From assembly GCA_002179805.1 (NCBI GenBank), contig NAVB01000954.1, positions 1 through 64,000 on the forward strand: a stretch of 64,000 nt of DNA. Reading direction: 5' to 3'. The notes under the pieces were generated by a model. It was not told the origin of the DNA. It saw nothing but the letters and a program-made list of their open reading frames with translations, and made no database searches. The position numbers and the translations under genes were made by a program. Below, piece after piece: positions 34,488 to 46,500 of the stretch (the first letter of the stretch is position 1; every line of letters starts with the position of its first letter). The DNA is from Acanthamoeba lenticulata (taxonomy: Eukaryota > Discosea > Longamoebia > Acanthamoebidae).

Positions 34488-35246
34488 TTATGAAGCGAGG
34501 AGGAAGCGATGCTTGAGGCCGACGAGGCCCTCGGTGCTGGACAAGACGACGTAGCAGGCGCCAGCGACGAGGAGCGAGAGGCCAACACCCGTTGTGAGCC
34601 AGGCGGTGGCGGTGGAGGAGGCCGCACTCCGCCTCCGTCCCGCGGCTTGCATCGCCTTCACCTCCTCCACTTCGGCGCTGATCTGTCGGACGAGCTGCTC
34701 GCGCTCGTCCATGAGCTGTTGCTTGCGCAACTCCTGACAGAGGCCAATGTTAGAGGTGCACCCATCCCGTTCGCGAAGGAGGGATACGCACTTGGCTTCG
34801 CTTCTTCTCCTGCATTTCAATCTTGAGGCTCTTGATCCGCTCGTCCAGGGCACGAAGCAGCTCGTGGCCGGCGCGCATCCTGCGCACGTCGTCCTCACCT
34901 TCTTCTTCGCTGTGGCGCACACGACGCGTCAACGCGAAGTAGGCTTGCCGCTTGGGCAGCGGTGCTACGTACTGGTTGTCCGCCTCTGCTGCGAGAAGCT
35001 CTTCCTTTCTCTCCTCCAGAGCGGCTCTGCTCGGTTGAGGCCGAGAGTCAGAGAATGCCACAACTGGTGGGAGGGAGTGTGGGGACATACATTTGTTGCT
35101 CTTGCTCTTCCTTCATGGTTTGCAGCTTTGTCTTGAGAGCATCCAACTAATGTGACAAATGTGAGGATTGGGACGGAAACGGAATGTGTGCAACGTGGCA
35201 CGGCACGTACCGACTGACCACCTCCTGAAAGTGTAGAGTTTGCCAT
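34488..35246 (-). CDS. Coiled-coil protein with C-terminal membrane anchor
   Basis: I do not recognise the family. Four exons are visible. Exon 1 starts at ATG 35246 (MANSTLSGGGQS), then LDALKTKLQTMKEEQEQQ, then AALEERKEELLAAEADNQYV and DERIKSLKIEMQEKKRS, then ELRKQQLMDEREQLVRQISA. The C-terminus is one transmembrane helix (AWLTTGVGLSLLVAGACYVVL) followed by a short basic tail (KHRF) to a stop at 34488. This is the layout of a tail-anchored, largely helical protein, as in some ER or mitochondrial outer-membrane proteins and SNAREs, but no SNARE zero-layer pattern was identified. An open in-frame extension upstream (RLAATQPQHVPKLIKLNQLL) suggests that a further 5' exon may exist. Divergent from the gene starting at 35415. 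Confidence 0.6.
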
Positions 35247-35414
35247 CCTTTCCGCCAACAATTGATTCAGTTTGATCAATTTGGGTACGTGCTGTGGTTG
35301 TGTGGCGGCGAGCCTGTCGTAGAGCAAACCGTCCAACAAGAAGACAGCGAAGAAAAACAGAGAAAAAGGGTTACATAAAAAGTAAATAAAAAGAAGATCT
35401 AACCACTTCCCATC

Positions 35415-37081
35415 ATGCTTGCACGTGCGCTGCAGCGACGTGGCGCCTTGATTGGCAAGGCGCGTCCCTTACCTTTGGTCCGTAAGGCACATAGCGCGTC
35501 TCACGTACGTGTGCCTACGCGTGCTATTGCAGTCTGGTTCGGCACACTGACTTTTTCTTCCGGCGCAGCAGAGCTCGCTTAGCTCAAATGGGAGAAGCAC
35601 CAGAAGCGTCTGGCTGATGGCTTCTGGCGTAGTCGTCGGCATGGGCGTCGGCATGTTCGCTCAGGCGCGGGCTGACGACGGCGGTAGTGGTCGCGAGAGC
35701 GCTACGCTCGATCTGGCTGCGCTCGCGACGGCGCCTGTCAACCCCACCTTCCCCCTCTATCGGGTATTCGTCTCTCCCTCTGTGCCCTCTCGTGAGCGCT
35801 TCACGACAGTCTGCTTGAAGACTCACTTTGTGCTGCCTCTAGACCAGAGAGGATGTGCTCTTCTGGGTCCAGTACTTCTACGAGTACGTTTTCCTCGCCA
35901 CAAAGATGCTGTATGACTCAAGCAGTGGCTACAAAGGCACCCCGAGGCCGATCTGCTGAAGCTGGCTGCCGAATCCCTCCTCAAGGCCCGCATGCGCAGC
36001 GAAGGTGCGCTGCAACGTCCCCAAGGCCGCGCGCTCTTGCAGTCCTTATGTGCTCACTCGTGCGTGGTCGAGGAAGATGGCTGGGTGATGACGGGACTCC
36101 TGGCCGGCATCATGCAGTCCAGACCCGAATCCCTGTCCCACTTTGCGGTGCGCGACATCTACGACGTACTCCAGGTGATCGCTCCCTTTCTCTCTCTCTC
36201 TCTCTCTCCAGCTCATCCATGAAGCTGACGAACTTCTCGCCATCGCCTTACCGACCACACAATCAAGGAGTTCCGCCAGGTCCTCCTTGTCGGCCTGTGG
36301 CTCGGCGGAACCAACGGTACGTTCCCCTTACTCAGCATGGTCCCACAGCGGAGCCCGTGGGACGAAGGCGCCAACGGTTTCTTTTGAGGCGGCGCACACA
36401 GGGCGAGCACATCTGCAGAAGCTGGGTGACGAGGTGGCCGATGAAGCTGGAAAGCAGGCGATTGCGCGCCTGTTGGCAACGCCTCCGCCCGACCTTCTGT
36501 ACACAGAGCTGGACGTCGTCAACGCCAACATGAACCTCCACGTTCTCGTACGGCAGTGCCGGCAGCTCTTCTCCGAAGCAAGTGCCTTTGGGGTTGGGAC
36601 TGACGGGCAGCAGTGCAGTTGGGCATGTTCTACGCGACGGGCAACATCGAGGTGGTGGACAGGCTGATCGATCTCTGCCGGGACTGGTCCGTGGACGTGC
36701 TGGCCAAGGGTGGGCGTGAGGGCGCAGCCCGCTTCTACGTCGCCAAGAACGCCAGGTTCGTGGCCCCAATCGCGCTTTTTCTCTCTCTCGTCGACCCGGG
36801 CGTGGACCTGACCGCCCCGCGACAGGGAGAAACTGGCCCTCCTGTGCCAGGAGCACGACGTGGCCAGGGCGGCCTGCAGGCGGGCCCTCGCCCAGAGCGA
36901 GGAGGGCGACGCCAGGCGGCTGACGAAGGAGCAGCAGACGATGGTGCGTGGCATTCTGGACGTCGTCGAGCGACTCGAGGCCGATACCCAGGCCTCGGCC
37001 GAGCATCGCAAGCAGCAGCTTGACGCCTCCGTGGAGCGCGCCCTCCACCAACACCAGAAGGAACGCGCGAATCTTAAATGA
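35415..37081 (+). CDS. Unrecognised protein with probable mitochondrial presequence
   Basis: Family not recognised. The first exon (ATG 35415) encodes a basic, acid-free N-terminus, MLARALQRRGALIGKARPLP, followed by LVRKAHSASH, typical of a mitochondrial presequence. A hydrophobic stretch follows (VWLMASGVVVGMGVGMF). The body is helical: REDVLFWVQYFYEY, HPEADLLKLAAESLLKARM, FRQVLLVGLWLGGTN, LQKLGDEVADEAGKQAIARL, LGMFYATGNIEVVDRLIDLC and REKLALLCQEHDVARAACRRA, ending in a Gln/His-rich helix. This could be a TPR-like or other alpha-solenoid protein. Two problems remain: the region 36215-36275 reads protein-like in two successive frames, and the intron near 36578-36618 can be spliced in two ways. 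The coding model is therefore approximate. Confidence 0.6.
36189..36208 (+). repeat. (TC)10 tract
   Basis: Ten TC units end at a strong CAG, the most obvious acceptor after the donor at about 36177 in the gene starting at 35415. Confidence 0.8.
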
Positions 37082-37111
37082 GACTTTTAGTCAAGGAAGT
37101 CCGGCGCTCGT

Positions 37112-38458
37112 TTATGAGTCGGCAAGGATCGGGACAGCGGCGGCGGCAGCGGCGTCGCCGTTGAGGAAGGGAAGGACGTTGGCGATGAAATACTTGTCGA
37201 AGCAGGGCGACGTGTAGTCGTTGTGAAGGCACGGGATCGAGAAGCGGTGCAGCCTGCCCGTCTCCTGCAGCGTGCTGTGCGCGCCCAGAACAACAAGAAG
37301 ACGGTTGAATTCTCGTGACTTTCTCTGAAGAAGAAGAAGAAGAAGAAGAAGGAACGGACCGAAGACCAATGTAGTCGTACTGGTACAGGGGTTGGGCCTC
37401 GAGCGGGATGACCACAGCGTCGGTGTTGTTGGCGTAGGTGCCGAACCAGCCGGTCTCACGAGGGATGAGCACGGAGTCGATGACCGAGTAGCTCATAACA
37501 AACGCCTCCAGGCCAAGCACGTTCTTCTTGTAGGTGTTGTTCTTCACGGTGCCCTCGTTGTTGATATCGGCCAAGAAGATCAACTCCTCTTCGTACGTTG
37601 GTAGCGCGAAGGGGTCTCGCCAGTAGCCAGCAAACGAGAGCAGATCCTGCGCCCAATCTGACAGAAAACAAAAAGGCCTCTTGTGATGACGACCAACTCG
37701 CAGAGCGAAACGAAACCGATGGACTTACCATCGTAGATGCAGCAGTCTGCGATGTCGTCCAGCGTCACGTTGAGGTACTCCCAGCTGCCCACCTGGCCCG
37801 CGAGCAAGTGAGTACTTCTACAAAGAAGTTGGTTGATGAAAGCAGAAAGCATCGAACCACGGGCACGCCGTAGACACCCATCATGGGTGCCACCCACGAG
37901 ATGAAATTCTTCACAGGGGGGTTGTTACAACGTTCGAGGTAGCCGCGCATCAAGATGCCGCCCTGAAAGGAATGCAGATCAGAGTGGCCACGCTTGTTAT
38001 CGGGTGAAGGAGCACAAGCTCACCTGAGAGGTGCCCAATACGTTGATACCTCCGGCAAGGTTGGGATCAGCTGCGATCGCTTTACAAATGAGCTCCACCT
38101 GTACGTCAGGTCAGGAAATGGTCCTGCTTGGCTTTTGCGGAGGGCACGTGCCTGGGTGTCGCTGCCCGTGAAGACGGAACCAGCGCTCGAGCCGGTGACC
38201 TCAAGCGCAGTCACGTAGATGCCCGGCATCAACTGGCGGGCCAGCGCAGCGATGTGATCCATCCTCGCGCTCGTGTCGGTGATGCCTATGTCCGGCACGC
38301 AGTTAACGAGGACGTGGACGAGCCCTGTGGAGGGGGCGGAAGCACGGGAACGCACCATGCATGAGCACCAGTGGGGTATAGCGTGGAGGAGCCTCAAGTG
38401 CATTTGAGAAGGCCACCAGAAGAAGAGCCAAAAGCGCTGCCGAGCGCAAGAGAGCCAT
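37112..38458 (-). CDS. PPT1: Palmitoyl-protein thioesterase (PPT1-like, lysosomal)
   Basis: A multi-exon gene with ATG 38458 and stop at 37112. A signal peptide (MALLRSAALLALLLVAFSNA) leads into RYTPLVLMHG, the oxyanion-side HG motif. The nucleophile elbow is NVLGTSQGG (family GxSQGG). Later segments AGYWRDPF, EELIFLADINNEGTVKN, YKKNVLGLEAFVMSYS and TGWFGTYANN match PPT1 YWHDP, SIFLADINQE, YKKNLMALKKFV and EWFGFY. The candidate catalytic Asp is in YWRDPF, and the His is in CLHNDYTSPC near the end. PPT removes thioester-linked fatty acids from proteins in lysosomes. Between HG and the nucleophile the sequence (VNCVPDIGITDTSARMD) departs from mammalian PPT1. The junctions at 37280-37360 and 37800-37860 are less certain. 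Confidence 0.85.
37327..37351 (+). repeat. (GAA)n tract in a PPT intron
   Basis: About eight GAA units on the plus strand, i.e. a TTC-rich polypyrimidine tract on the minus coding strand. Confidence 0.75.
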
Positions 38459-38609
38459 GTTGTGGGACCAGCAAATAACAAGGCGGCAAGAATGACGGGC
38501 TGGCTCTTGTCGACTAGTTCACATATTTTAACTATTTGCTACCATATTTCAGTGAACCAGCTCATTGTGGACTAAACCTTGTTCAGTTCATCTGGTGAAG
38601 AGTAGAAGG

Positions 38610-40895
38610 ATGGACGTGTACTCCCTGATGGAACGGGAGGACAGACGCATCAACCGCGGTGCGTGTCCCGTTTGTAACGTGGAACTGCCTCTTGCCGATA
38701 TCGAGGGTCACGTTAATCGGTGCCTCGACGCGGCCCTTCAGTCGGACGACGAACGGCTGGCCAAGTCTCTGGCCCAGAGCGGCTACCACGCCGCCCCGAG
38801 CCCGGCCAAGGAGAGTACGTGCCTGCGTTCCTCACCTTCCACTTCGTCGCCGGTGAAAATCTTGAGGTCGGGCTGTTTCCCTGAAGCTCCAATACCTGGT
38901 GCAGCGCCACGGCAGAACCAGCAGCTGAACCAGCAGCTGTTGCCGCGCAAGGTGGCCACCTTCACCGCCGAGGACCACGCCTATGCTGCTCTCCTCCTCC
39001 AGGTGCTTACACTACACGATGCGGAGCTCTTGCTGCCCCTACAGGGCTAACTCCTCATCTTGCTGCAGCACCAGGACGCTGATGACTCTGAGGAAAGACC
39101 GCCACAGGACGGTAGCTGCGAGGTTGACCTGAGCCACCACATGACCAAGCCCGGCGGCTACACGGTCGATATGGAGGCACTTCAGCTGTCGTCCGATGCT
39201 TCTGCTCGATCCAGTCCCGAGCCGCCCGCTGACCGTACGCACCAGACTCGCGCGGACCCGCACGATCGTCAACGTAGACGACGACAGCTGGTGGATGACA
39301 CCGAAAGTGACCTCGACAGCGACACTGACACGGACACGGATACGGGCAGCGACGCCTACATCGAGGAAGGCAACAACGGGCAGCTGTCGCTCAAGATGCA
39401 GCTCGACACCATGAGCAAGGAGCAGATCAAGCAGCTCTGCTTGCAGCAGCAGCGCACGATCAAGCAGCTGCGTTTGCACATCAGCTCGCTGGAGAAGGAT
39501 CTCAAGCGGACGCGGGTGGGCAACGCCCTCGACGAGGACTGGCAGCGTGAGGCCCGCGACGAGTGGGCCGCCGAGCTCGAGCGCAAGAAGCAGAAGGCCA
39601 GCGAGCGCGAGGCCGAGCGCAAGCGGCAGCGGGCCAAGGACGCCGAAGCCCGCGCCTTGGCCGAGGCCCTGGCGGCGGTTGAGAGGTACGCCTCTACGAT
39701 CCCCTAACAACCAGGCCCTGTCCGCTGCTTGGCCGAGCTCACATGGGTACCATACTCTGCGACATCAGACAAAAGGAGCTCGAACGGCAGAAGGAGGCAA
39801 GCCAGGAGCCCCGGGGCTCGACTGCGCCTGACAACGATCGCTCGCACGGGACACCTGATGACGTGCACGACACGCTGGTGGCGCAGGCAACCGAACCGGC
39901 TGTGTTCACGGGCGTGGAGGGCAACGGGCTATTCGAGCTTCCCGGCGAGGTTGTCTTCACCATCTTGGCTCATCTCGCGGCCCGCGAGTTGGCCAACCTC
40001 CAGCGCGCCTGCAAACGCCTCGCTCAGCCGACCCGAGTACTTCCCTCTCTTCTTCCCTTCCTGGGTGGCGTCTGGCTCGGGCTCACGCGGGGCCAACGCG
40101 GGTGGTCTCCAGGACCCTCTGCTGTGGAGGCGCTTGTTCGTATCGTGGGTTCAGACCGCCAAGGGAGGCCGGTGGAGCTTCGAGGACGATAGCGTCATCC
40201 TCCAACACTTTGGCCAAGGCGTCGAGGATGCGCAGTCGGCCCCCGACTGGTGGTACCGGCAGTTCAAACAGCGCTACGAGAAGTGGCGTTATGCCTCCAT
40301 CGTGGGGAATGGCGAACGGTGGCTGTGGGATCGCCACCTCAAAACGTTGTCCGGATACAGCTTGTGCACGCGGAGCAACCAGAGATGGCTCTTTGACGGA
40401 GTGTGCGGCTTACTGCCTTCTTCTTGCAATTGGCTGCGGCCTGACGATGCGCAAACCTCACCACCAACCACGCGGCATCGACAGACGTCTGCGCGTGGTT
40501 AGTGGCCTCTTCAACTTCCCTGTGCTGGAGTGGGGCGCGGATTTCGTGCTGCGCATCCCCTTCCGGCCTCAGAAGGCGTTCAAGTGCCTCGACGTGGGCA
40601 TCCGCGAGATGTTTTGGCACCAAAACCTGTGGCAGTTTGCGCGGTGCGTCTCCGCTCTGCTGCTTGGCGAGGAGATGTTCGTCCTTCTGATGGCGTGACA
40701 TCACTTCCTCTCCTCGACAGGCCGCCCACCACTGAGGAACCTGTCGAGCCAGAGGACCAATCGCTTACGGCCGCGCGTACGGCCACCAACATCCGGACTG
40801 GGCCGATCACTCACCAGGGACCCTACACGGTCCAGGGGGACATCCCGCTGGCCACCTTGGCCATTGTGCTGTTGCAGGCTTCGGGCCACTTGTGA
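38610..40895 (+). CDS. F-box protein with N-terminal UBZ4/Rad18-type zinc finger
   Basis: A multi-exon gene from ATG 38610 to a stop ending at 40895. Near residue 20 is CPVCNVELPLADIEGHVNRC, a C-x2-C...H-x3-C finger of the UBZ4/Rad18 type that usually binds ubiquitin. Asp/Thr-rich acidic repeats (DSDTDTDTDTGSD) and a coiled coil (SLKMQLDTMSKEQIKQLCLQ to AEREAERKRQRAKDAEAR) follow. Then comes an F-box: LFELPGEVVFTILAHLAARE, LANLQRACKRLAQPTR, spliced to DPLLWRRLF, the usual F-box end. After it, Trp-rich sequence (GERWLWDRHLKTLSG, EWGADFVLRIPFR) has no family I recognise. The F-box predicts a substrate receptor of an SCF ubiquitin ligase. Exons between 40400 and 40720 are approximate. Confidence 0.78.
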
Positions 40896-41057
40896 AGGGC
40901 GGCCGCACGCCTTTGTACCCCCGTTCTGGCGCTTTTCTCTTTTCGTTGTTGGGTGAAATGGTGCAAATTGGCCCAACCAGCAACGAGCAAGAAGTGCGAT
41001 AAACGAAGAAGAAGCAGATACCACGACCACCCAACACCCGCTAGTAAGCCACCGGTG

Positions 41058-43407
41058 ATGCATAAGCAACAGCGAGGAGGAGTAGGAAGAAGCAGGCAGC
41101 CCAAAGGGGACAAACCAGAAAGCGAGTTGGTGGAAACGCTCACCTGGCCCAACGGTGCCCCTGCGGAGAGGGTCTGGGCGACTTTCTTTGCTCTCTCCAC
41201 CGCACGCAGCCAGGCGGTGCGAACCCCAGTGACACCACTGCCGAGCTCAGCGGAAGTGTGACGTCTCATTGTTGTTTTTGACTTGTGGCAGGCGGCTGCT
41301 GCTGGGCTGGCGCAGACGCTGTTGGCTAAGTCCTACGAGTGGCTCGCGTCTCCTGGCGAGCAAGGTGCAACCTCGGAGGAGAGGCTGGGCGCGCTGAGCC
41401 GGTGGATCGAGGCTCAGTTTCGTCCCCTTCTTCGGTCAGCGCCATCTTCCAGTGACGACGGTATTGACCATCATGATGATGACGACGAAGAAGACGACGA
41501 CGGCAGTGAAACCCCAAGCACGGAGGACGAGGAGGAGGAGGAAGAAGAAGGAAGGGGAAAAGCTAAGCAGGCGACGCGCAACCACCCGTCGTCCCGAAGC
41601 AACGCCCACAAAAAGAAGCAAAAGAGGAAAGCGGCGAAAGAGGACGCCGAGTGGGATGTCCTGTTGAAGGCCACGCGTTTGGTGTCGTCTCTCGCCGTGC
41701 TATGCGGCAGCATCCACCCGCGGCAGTTCGTCGCCAGCGCTCAGCTCCCGCCCAATGCGAAGCCAATGGCCACCCGCCGACGAGGCAGAGACGCGGCTCG
41801 CGGCAAGGCTTGCGACCAACCGCCCGCACTCGTGGATGATATGCTGCAGCGCGTGATCAGCACCGTGCGCCAGCCGGCCGGACAGCGTGAAGAAGGCGCC
41901 TCCGAAGAGGACGCCAAAGACGACAAGCAGAGCAGGCGCTGGGGCGTACTGCGCGTGGCCGCCATGGAGGCGCTCGGTGTCGTGTGCTTCGTCATCGATG
42001 ATGCCGCCAACACGAGCGACGCGTGCCGTTTCCTCACTCGCTGCTACATGCAAGACGCAGATGAGGATGCCGATGATGATGTTGACCTCGAGGCCTTGTG
42101 GGCCAATCTCGACGACGACTTGGTCCAGAAGCCGCTTACCGAGGAAGATGATGGTGACGACGATGATGAAGAAGAAGACGAGGAAAGCCAAGATGAAGAA
42201 GACAGCGAGAGTGATGAGGAAGGGCAAGGAGCTGAACGAAGCGAAGGAAAAGGGCGCTCGAAAATTCACGTGGCGGAACTCGCAGACGCGCTGCGCGTGT
42301 GGGCCTTCCTCTTGAGCCTGCTGCCCAAGGAGCAGACGGGCCTCGTGCGGGAGCTCATCAGCCCGCACGTACGTGCACTTTTGCGCCTCGTGGTATCTAC
42401 CGACAACCCGCTCCATGTTGCTGGTTCGTGCTCGCTCCTCCTCGTGCGCCTCTCCTTCTTATGTGTGCTCACGCCAGCCGAATCCTCCAGCGTCGTCGCA
42501 TCTGCGCGTGAACGCGGCGATCCTCTTGAGCATTCTTGCCTTCAGCTGCGGTGAAGACGACGTCGACGACGGCGAAGACTCACTGCTGGAAACGGGCGTT
42601 ATGACGCGCGACGACAAGCTCCGCCTGGTGGCCCTCTGCCGGACCAAGGGCCGAGCTGTGGCGGGCCGCCGAGTGCGCGGGCGTGAACGACGGGAGGTCG
42701 GGAAGCGCGAGCGCGCGTGCTTCCGCGAGCTGGCCGTCCAGCTCCTCGATGCCCTTGCACGTGAGGAACGTGGCATTACATCGCGCAAGCCGAAGCGAGA
42801 GGAGGGTCGCTCCGTCCGCCTGCCACACGACGGCGGGCGCAAGGTGGAAACGCATATTACTGCGGTTGGGCGGTGGTTCTTCTTGCCTGGTAACTCGGAG
42901 GCGATTGACGTGACTCAGCTTGAGGGATGGCAATGGGAGCATGCGCTGGACTTCCTGCATCACTACTTCGGCTCCTTTTGGCCCCTGTTCCAGGTTCGTC
43001 GCATGAGCGCTGCTTTCGCCTTGTCGCTCGCTGACATGTTGACCGCCCAGAACCACCGGCACGTACGAGAGGCGTCGAAGTTCATGCGACCATCTGGGAC
43101 GGAGGCCAGGGAGCTGTTTGACAATCGTTCGTTGCAACTGCACAAGGTCAACAAGGCAACAGTGAAGGGCCAAAAGACTGAAACGAAGCGGTATACACCA
43201 TCAAGTGTTTCCCACTGCGTACACAAAGGGACCAGCTAACAAGTCGAGCATGTTGTGATATACAGCTACCGTCGTATGGTAGGCAAGAATCCGCTGTCGC
43301 CCGATCAGTATCGACAAGACAAGTACGGCTATGTTGAGCGGCAGTCCTTGCTCGAGTGGCGGCGAGCCATCACCGCCGAGTGGCGGCAAGGCTACTGGAA
43401 CTGGTGA
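41058..43407 (+). CDS. Interferon-related developmental regulator-like (IFRD) protein
   Basis: Exon 1 is 41058..41216 (MHKQQRGGVGRSRQ...STARSQA); the next exon opens at 41291 and the last ends at TGA 43405-43407. The body is a helical repeat with LLKATRLVSSLAVLCG, RRWGVLRVAAMEALGVVCF and VWAFLLSLLP, interrupted by long Asp/Glu-rich inserts (41455-41545 and 42060-42220). The C-terminal part has GRWFFLPGNSEAIDVTQLEG, LDFLHHYFGSFWPLFQ and RELFDN, arranged like the IFRD C-terminal domain. IFRD proteins are transcriptional or translational regulators. The family call rests on overall order and scattered matches, not on an invariant motif, so it is moderate. COG4 starts only 101 bp downstream. Confidence 0.5.
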
Positions 43408-43508
43408 CCAGACAAGTGCAAAAAATAAATTTTATCATTTCTCTCTTCTTTTTTGCTGAGGTGGCACCTGTTTCGCATCTCTCTCTGTGCCCTGCGCTTC
43501 TGCACGAG

Positions 43509-46500
43509 ATGGAGAACACAAGAATGGGGACAAACGCAAAGCTCCCTCTTTTGCAAGACCTCTACATGGTCACTGACATCGAACAGGCGCGAGCCCTCCT
43601 CGAGGCCACCCGCCAGCAAGAGACTCAAATTCACAGCGATTTGGAAAACATCCTGCTCAACACTGACGAAGTAGAGGCCACTCTCGCCACAGTAGAAGAG
43701 ATCCCGTACGTTTCATTCCCCCTCCCCCTCCATTTCTGCTCACCTGACGCAAGGCATCCACCTCCCCAGGATTCGAATCAAGCCGGTGCAGAAGGAAACG
43801 ACTCGCCTCCTCGCCACCATCAGCAACACTTGCTCGCTGGCCAATGCTGTTTCGGCCAAGATCAGAGATCTTGACTCAACGAGGGTAAGTTGCGTTGCTG
43901 TTCACCGCTTCACTTGTTCATCCACGCTGACCTACTGCCTATCGCGCGCCGAGTAGGAACGTATCCAGCTCACCATGAACAAACTGCAAGACATCATCGA
44001 CGTCAAGAACTGTGTGAGCGGCGTCGAGGAGGCGATGGCAAAAGAGGACTACGAGACAGCCGCATCGCATATCGGCCGCTACCTCACCATCGGTACCTCG
44101 ATGACCTGCGCTCATTGAGACAATGATGAAGAAGAGCTGCCTGCCTCTTTACACAGCAGCTGCTTCGCTTTTTGTAATCATCATGGCACAGGCGACAAGT
44201 CCGTGCTCGAGGAGACTGCCAGCAACCAGCTCAAGAACGCAGAGAACAAGCTCAAGGAAATCGTCAAACAGAAGCTCGAGCAGGCCATCCGCGCTGACGA
44301 CCAGCCCAACATCATTCGGTACATCTTTCCTCATCCCGGCTCTACCCTTCTCGACCTGTTTTTTGGTCAACGCTTAAAATCGTTCCACACCGCCAGGTTC
44401 TGTCTGTTGTACGCGCCTCTGGGTCTCAAGGAAGAGGGCCTGACCAGATACTCGCACTACCTCCGCAAGTTGGTCTCGACCGAAGCCGATTACATCATCA
44501 AGAACCTGGCCCGCCCAAAAGGTGAGCTCACCTTTATGCAGAGGCTGCGCGCGGGATTATAAAGTGCTGATCCTCACTCGACATTTGGTGAATCCATGAT
44601 TTCAGACGGTGCTTCCATGGCGCAGGCCATCGAGGCCGGAGGGGGTGAACAGCTCTCGTACGCCGATGGGCTGGCGCGTCTGTACGAGTTCATCGCCAGC
44701 ATCATCGACGAGCAGCAGTCGCTCGTGGAGGAGCACTTTGGTATAGAGTTGATCACTGTGGCTCGACATGATTTTCCATTCTCTTATTGTGTGAGGTTCC
44801 GTGGCACAGGAGCGGGGAGTATGGTGGTTGTCATCAAGAACCTTCAGCAGCAGTGTGACGTCCACGCCACCAAGATCCTTAGCCTCTTCAGCCAGGACAC
44901 GTCCATGCTCAAGATGGTATGCTGCTCGCCGCGTGCCGTTATTTGTTTGTTTCTTGGACTGAGCTCATGATGGCACCACCTGGGGGCACAGATCGATGAC
45001 ATCGTTCGTATTGAAAGAAGGGAGCGGCGAATGCTGGGTACGTGGCACCGTACGCACACCGGATGCACGCGCTCCGATGCTGCTTCTCCATGCTCGTCTA
45101 TATATTTCCAGCCTATTAATCTCCAGACATGACTATGTATATGTATATGTAACATATATACGCATATACATTGCATGGCGGTTTGATGTAACAACGAAGG
45201 GCATATGCGCCTAGGCTCCGAAACTCGGGAGGTCGTCGACCCCCGCGAGCTCGCTGGGCTCTTGGACACCATCGCTATCCTCAACCACCGCACTGAAGTC
45301 TACGACCGCTTCATCCGCACTCGCGCACGGTCCGTTCGCGGACACGTCTGGCATTAGTCCCAGGCCACCGCTTTTTAATGCCGCCTGACCCTCACTATGG
45401 TCCGCCTATACACGTAGTCTTTGTCTGGAAAACGCAGGCCAGACGCCCAAGCAACCGAGCCCGTCAAATGATGGTCTGATCCACTGCAGCGAGTTGAACC
45501 GGTCCATGCAGGAGATGATGGGCCACTACATCAAGCTCGAGGAGTACTACATGATCCAGAGCGTCAAGAAGGTGCGTGTCCGTTTATTCGTGTGGCGACA
45601 CGAACTTGGCTCACGCTTGGCTCTACACGTCCGATGTGCACACCAGGCGGTGGCAATGGACTCGCACGCACAGGCCAGCATCACCACCACGATGGTCGAC
45701 TACGTCTTCTTCGTGCTACAAGTGCGCTGCCTCTCCGTTTACTGCTGTACTCCTGGTAGCTGCTCCGCGTTTTACATGCTGATGCACACGCGGTTGTGGT
45801 TGTTTCGTCTGTGGCGCAGAGCTGCACTCAACGTGCGTTGTCCACGCACAACGTAAACTCGGTGTGCGCAATTGTGAACATGATCAACACGACGCTCAAC
45901 ATCGACTACAAAGAGGTATGGAAACGCAAATCGAAGACCGCCTGGTGGCTTGTGATTGACCTTGCTCTATTTTTGTGACGTACAAAGGTGCTGCAAACCA
46001 TGCTCGCGGACTACAGCGCGGGCAAGGGCCCCACCGGCGACCATAAGACAGACTACATGGTATACACCGATGCCGCCACTCAAGCTCAACTGTGGCCGTG
46101 TCTGCTGTAGGCTGCGCACTTACGCAACACGGCGGACTGTGGTGTGGTTCTTCTCCTCAGATCGTGTTGAACAACATCGAGGTGAGCTGTGAGTACATTC
46201 TCAAGCTCAAGGCCAACCTCGAAGCCGAGGAGTCGCACATCTTCACCGACCCGGTGGAGAAGGAGAAGATGAAGTCATGTATTCACGACCTTCTGGAGAC
46301 GTCTCGTAATTATAAGCAGCTCCTCCAGGTACCACGCCACTGAGACGTCGAGCCATTGAATGAAAGCCCAACCCTCCATGTATTGTGTGCAGAGCAACCT
46401 GGAGCAAGTAGCGCAGACCATCACCCCTTCGATTCGACCACTTATCGAGATCTTCAGTGCCGTCAACTACCAGCTCAACGAGGTCTCTGCCCCCAATCCT

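Noticed and set aside
36578..36618. A fourth GC-AG intron (donor gcaagt)
   Set aside because: A GT-AG alternative (gtgcct...cagcag) also keeps the frame, giving SEAMQLGMFYATG, although it is only 32 nt; the case is undecided and was not counted.
41700..42416. Minus-strand open frame of 238 codons across the IFRD-like gene
   Set aside because: It is explained by the complementary pattern of acidic codon runs on the sense strand.
45110..45180. AT-rich imperfect palindrome (tatgtatatg...catatataca), considered as a hairpin RNA or mobile-element end
   Set aside because: It lies inside a COG4 intron, has no flanking duplication, and is simple AT alternation.
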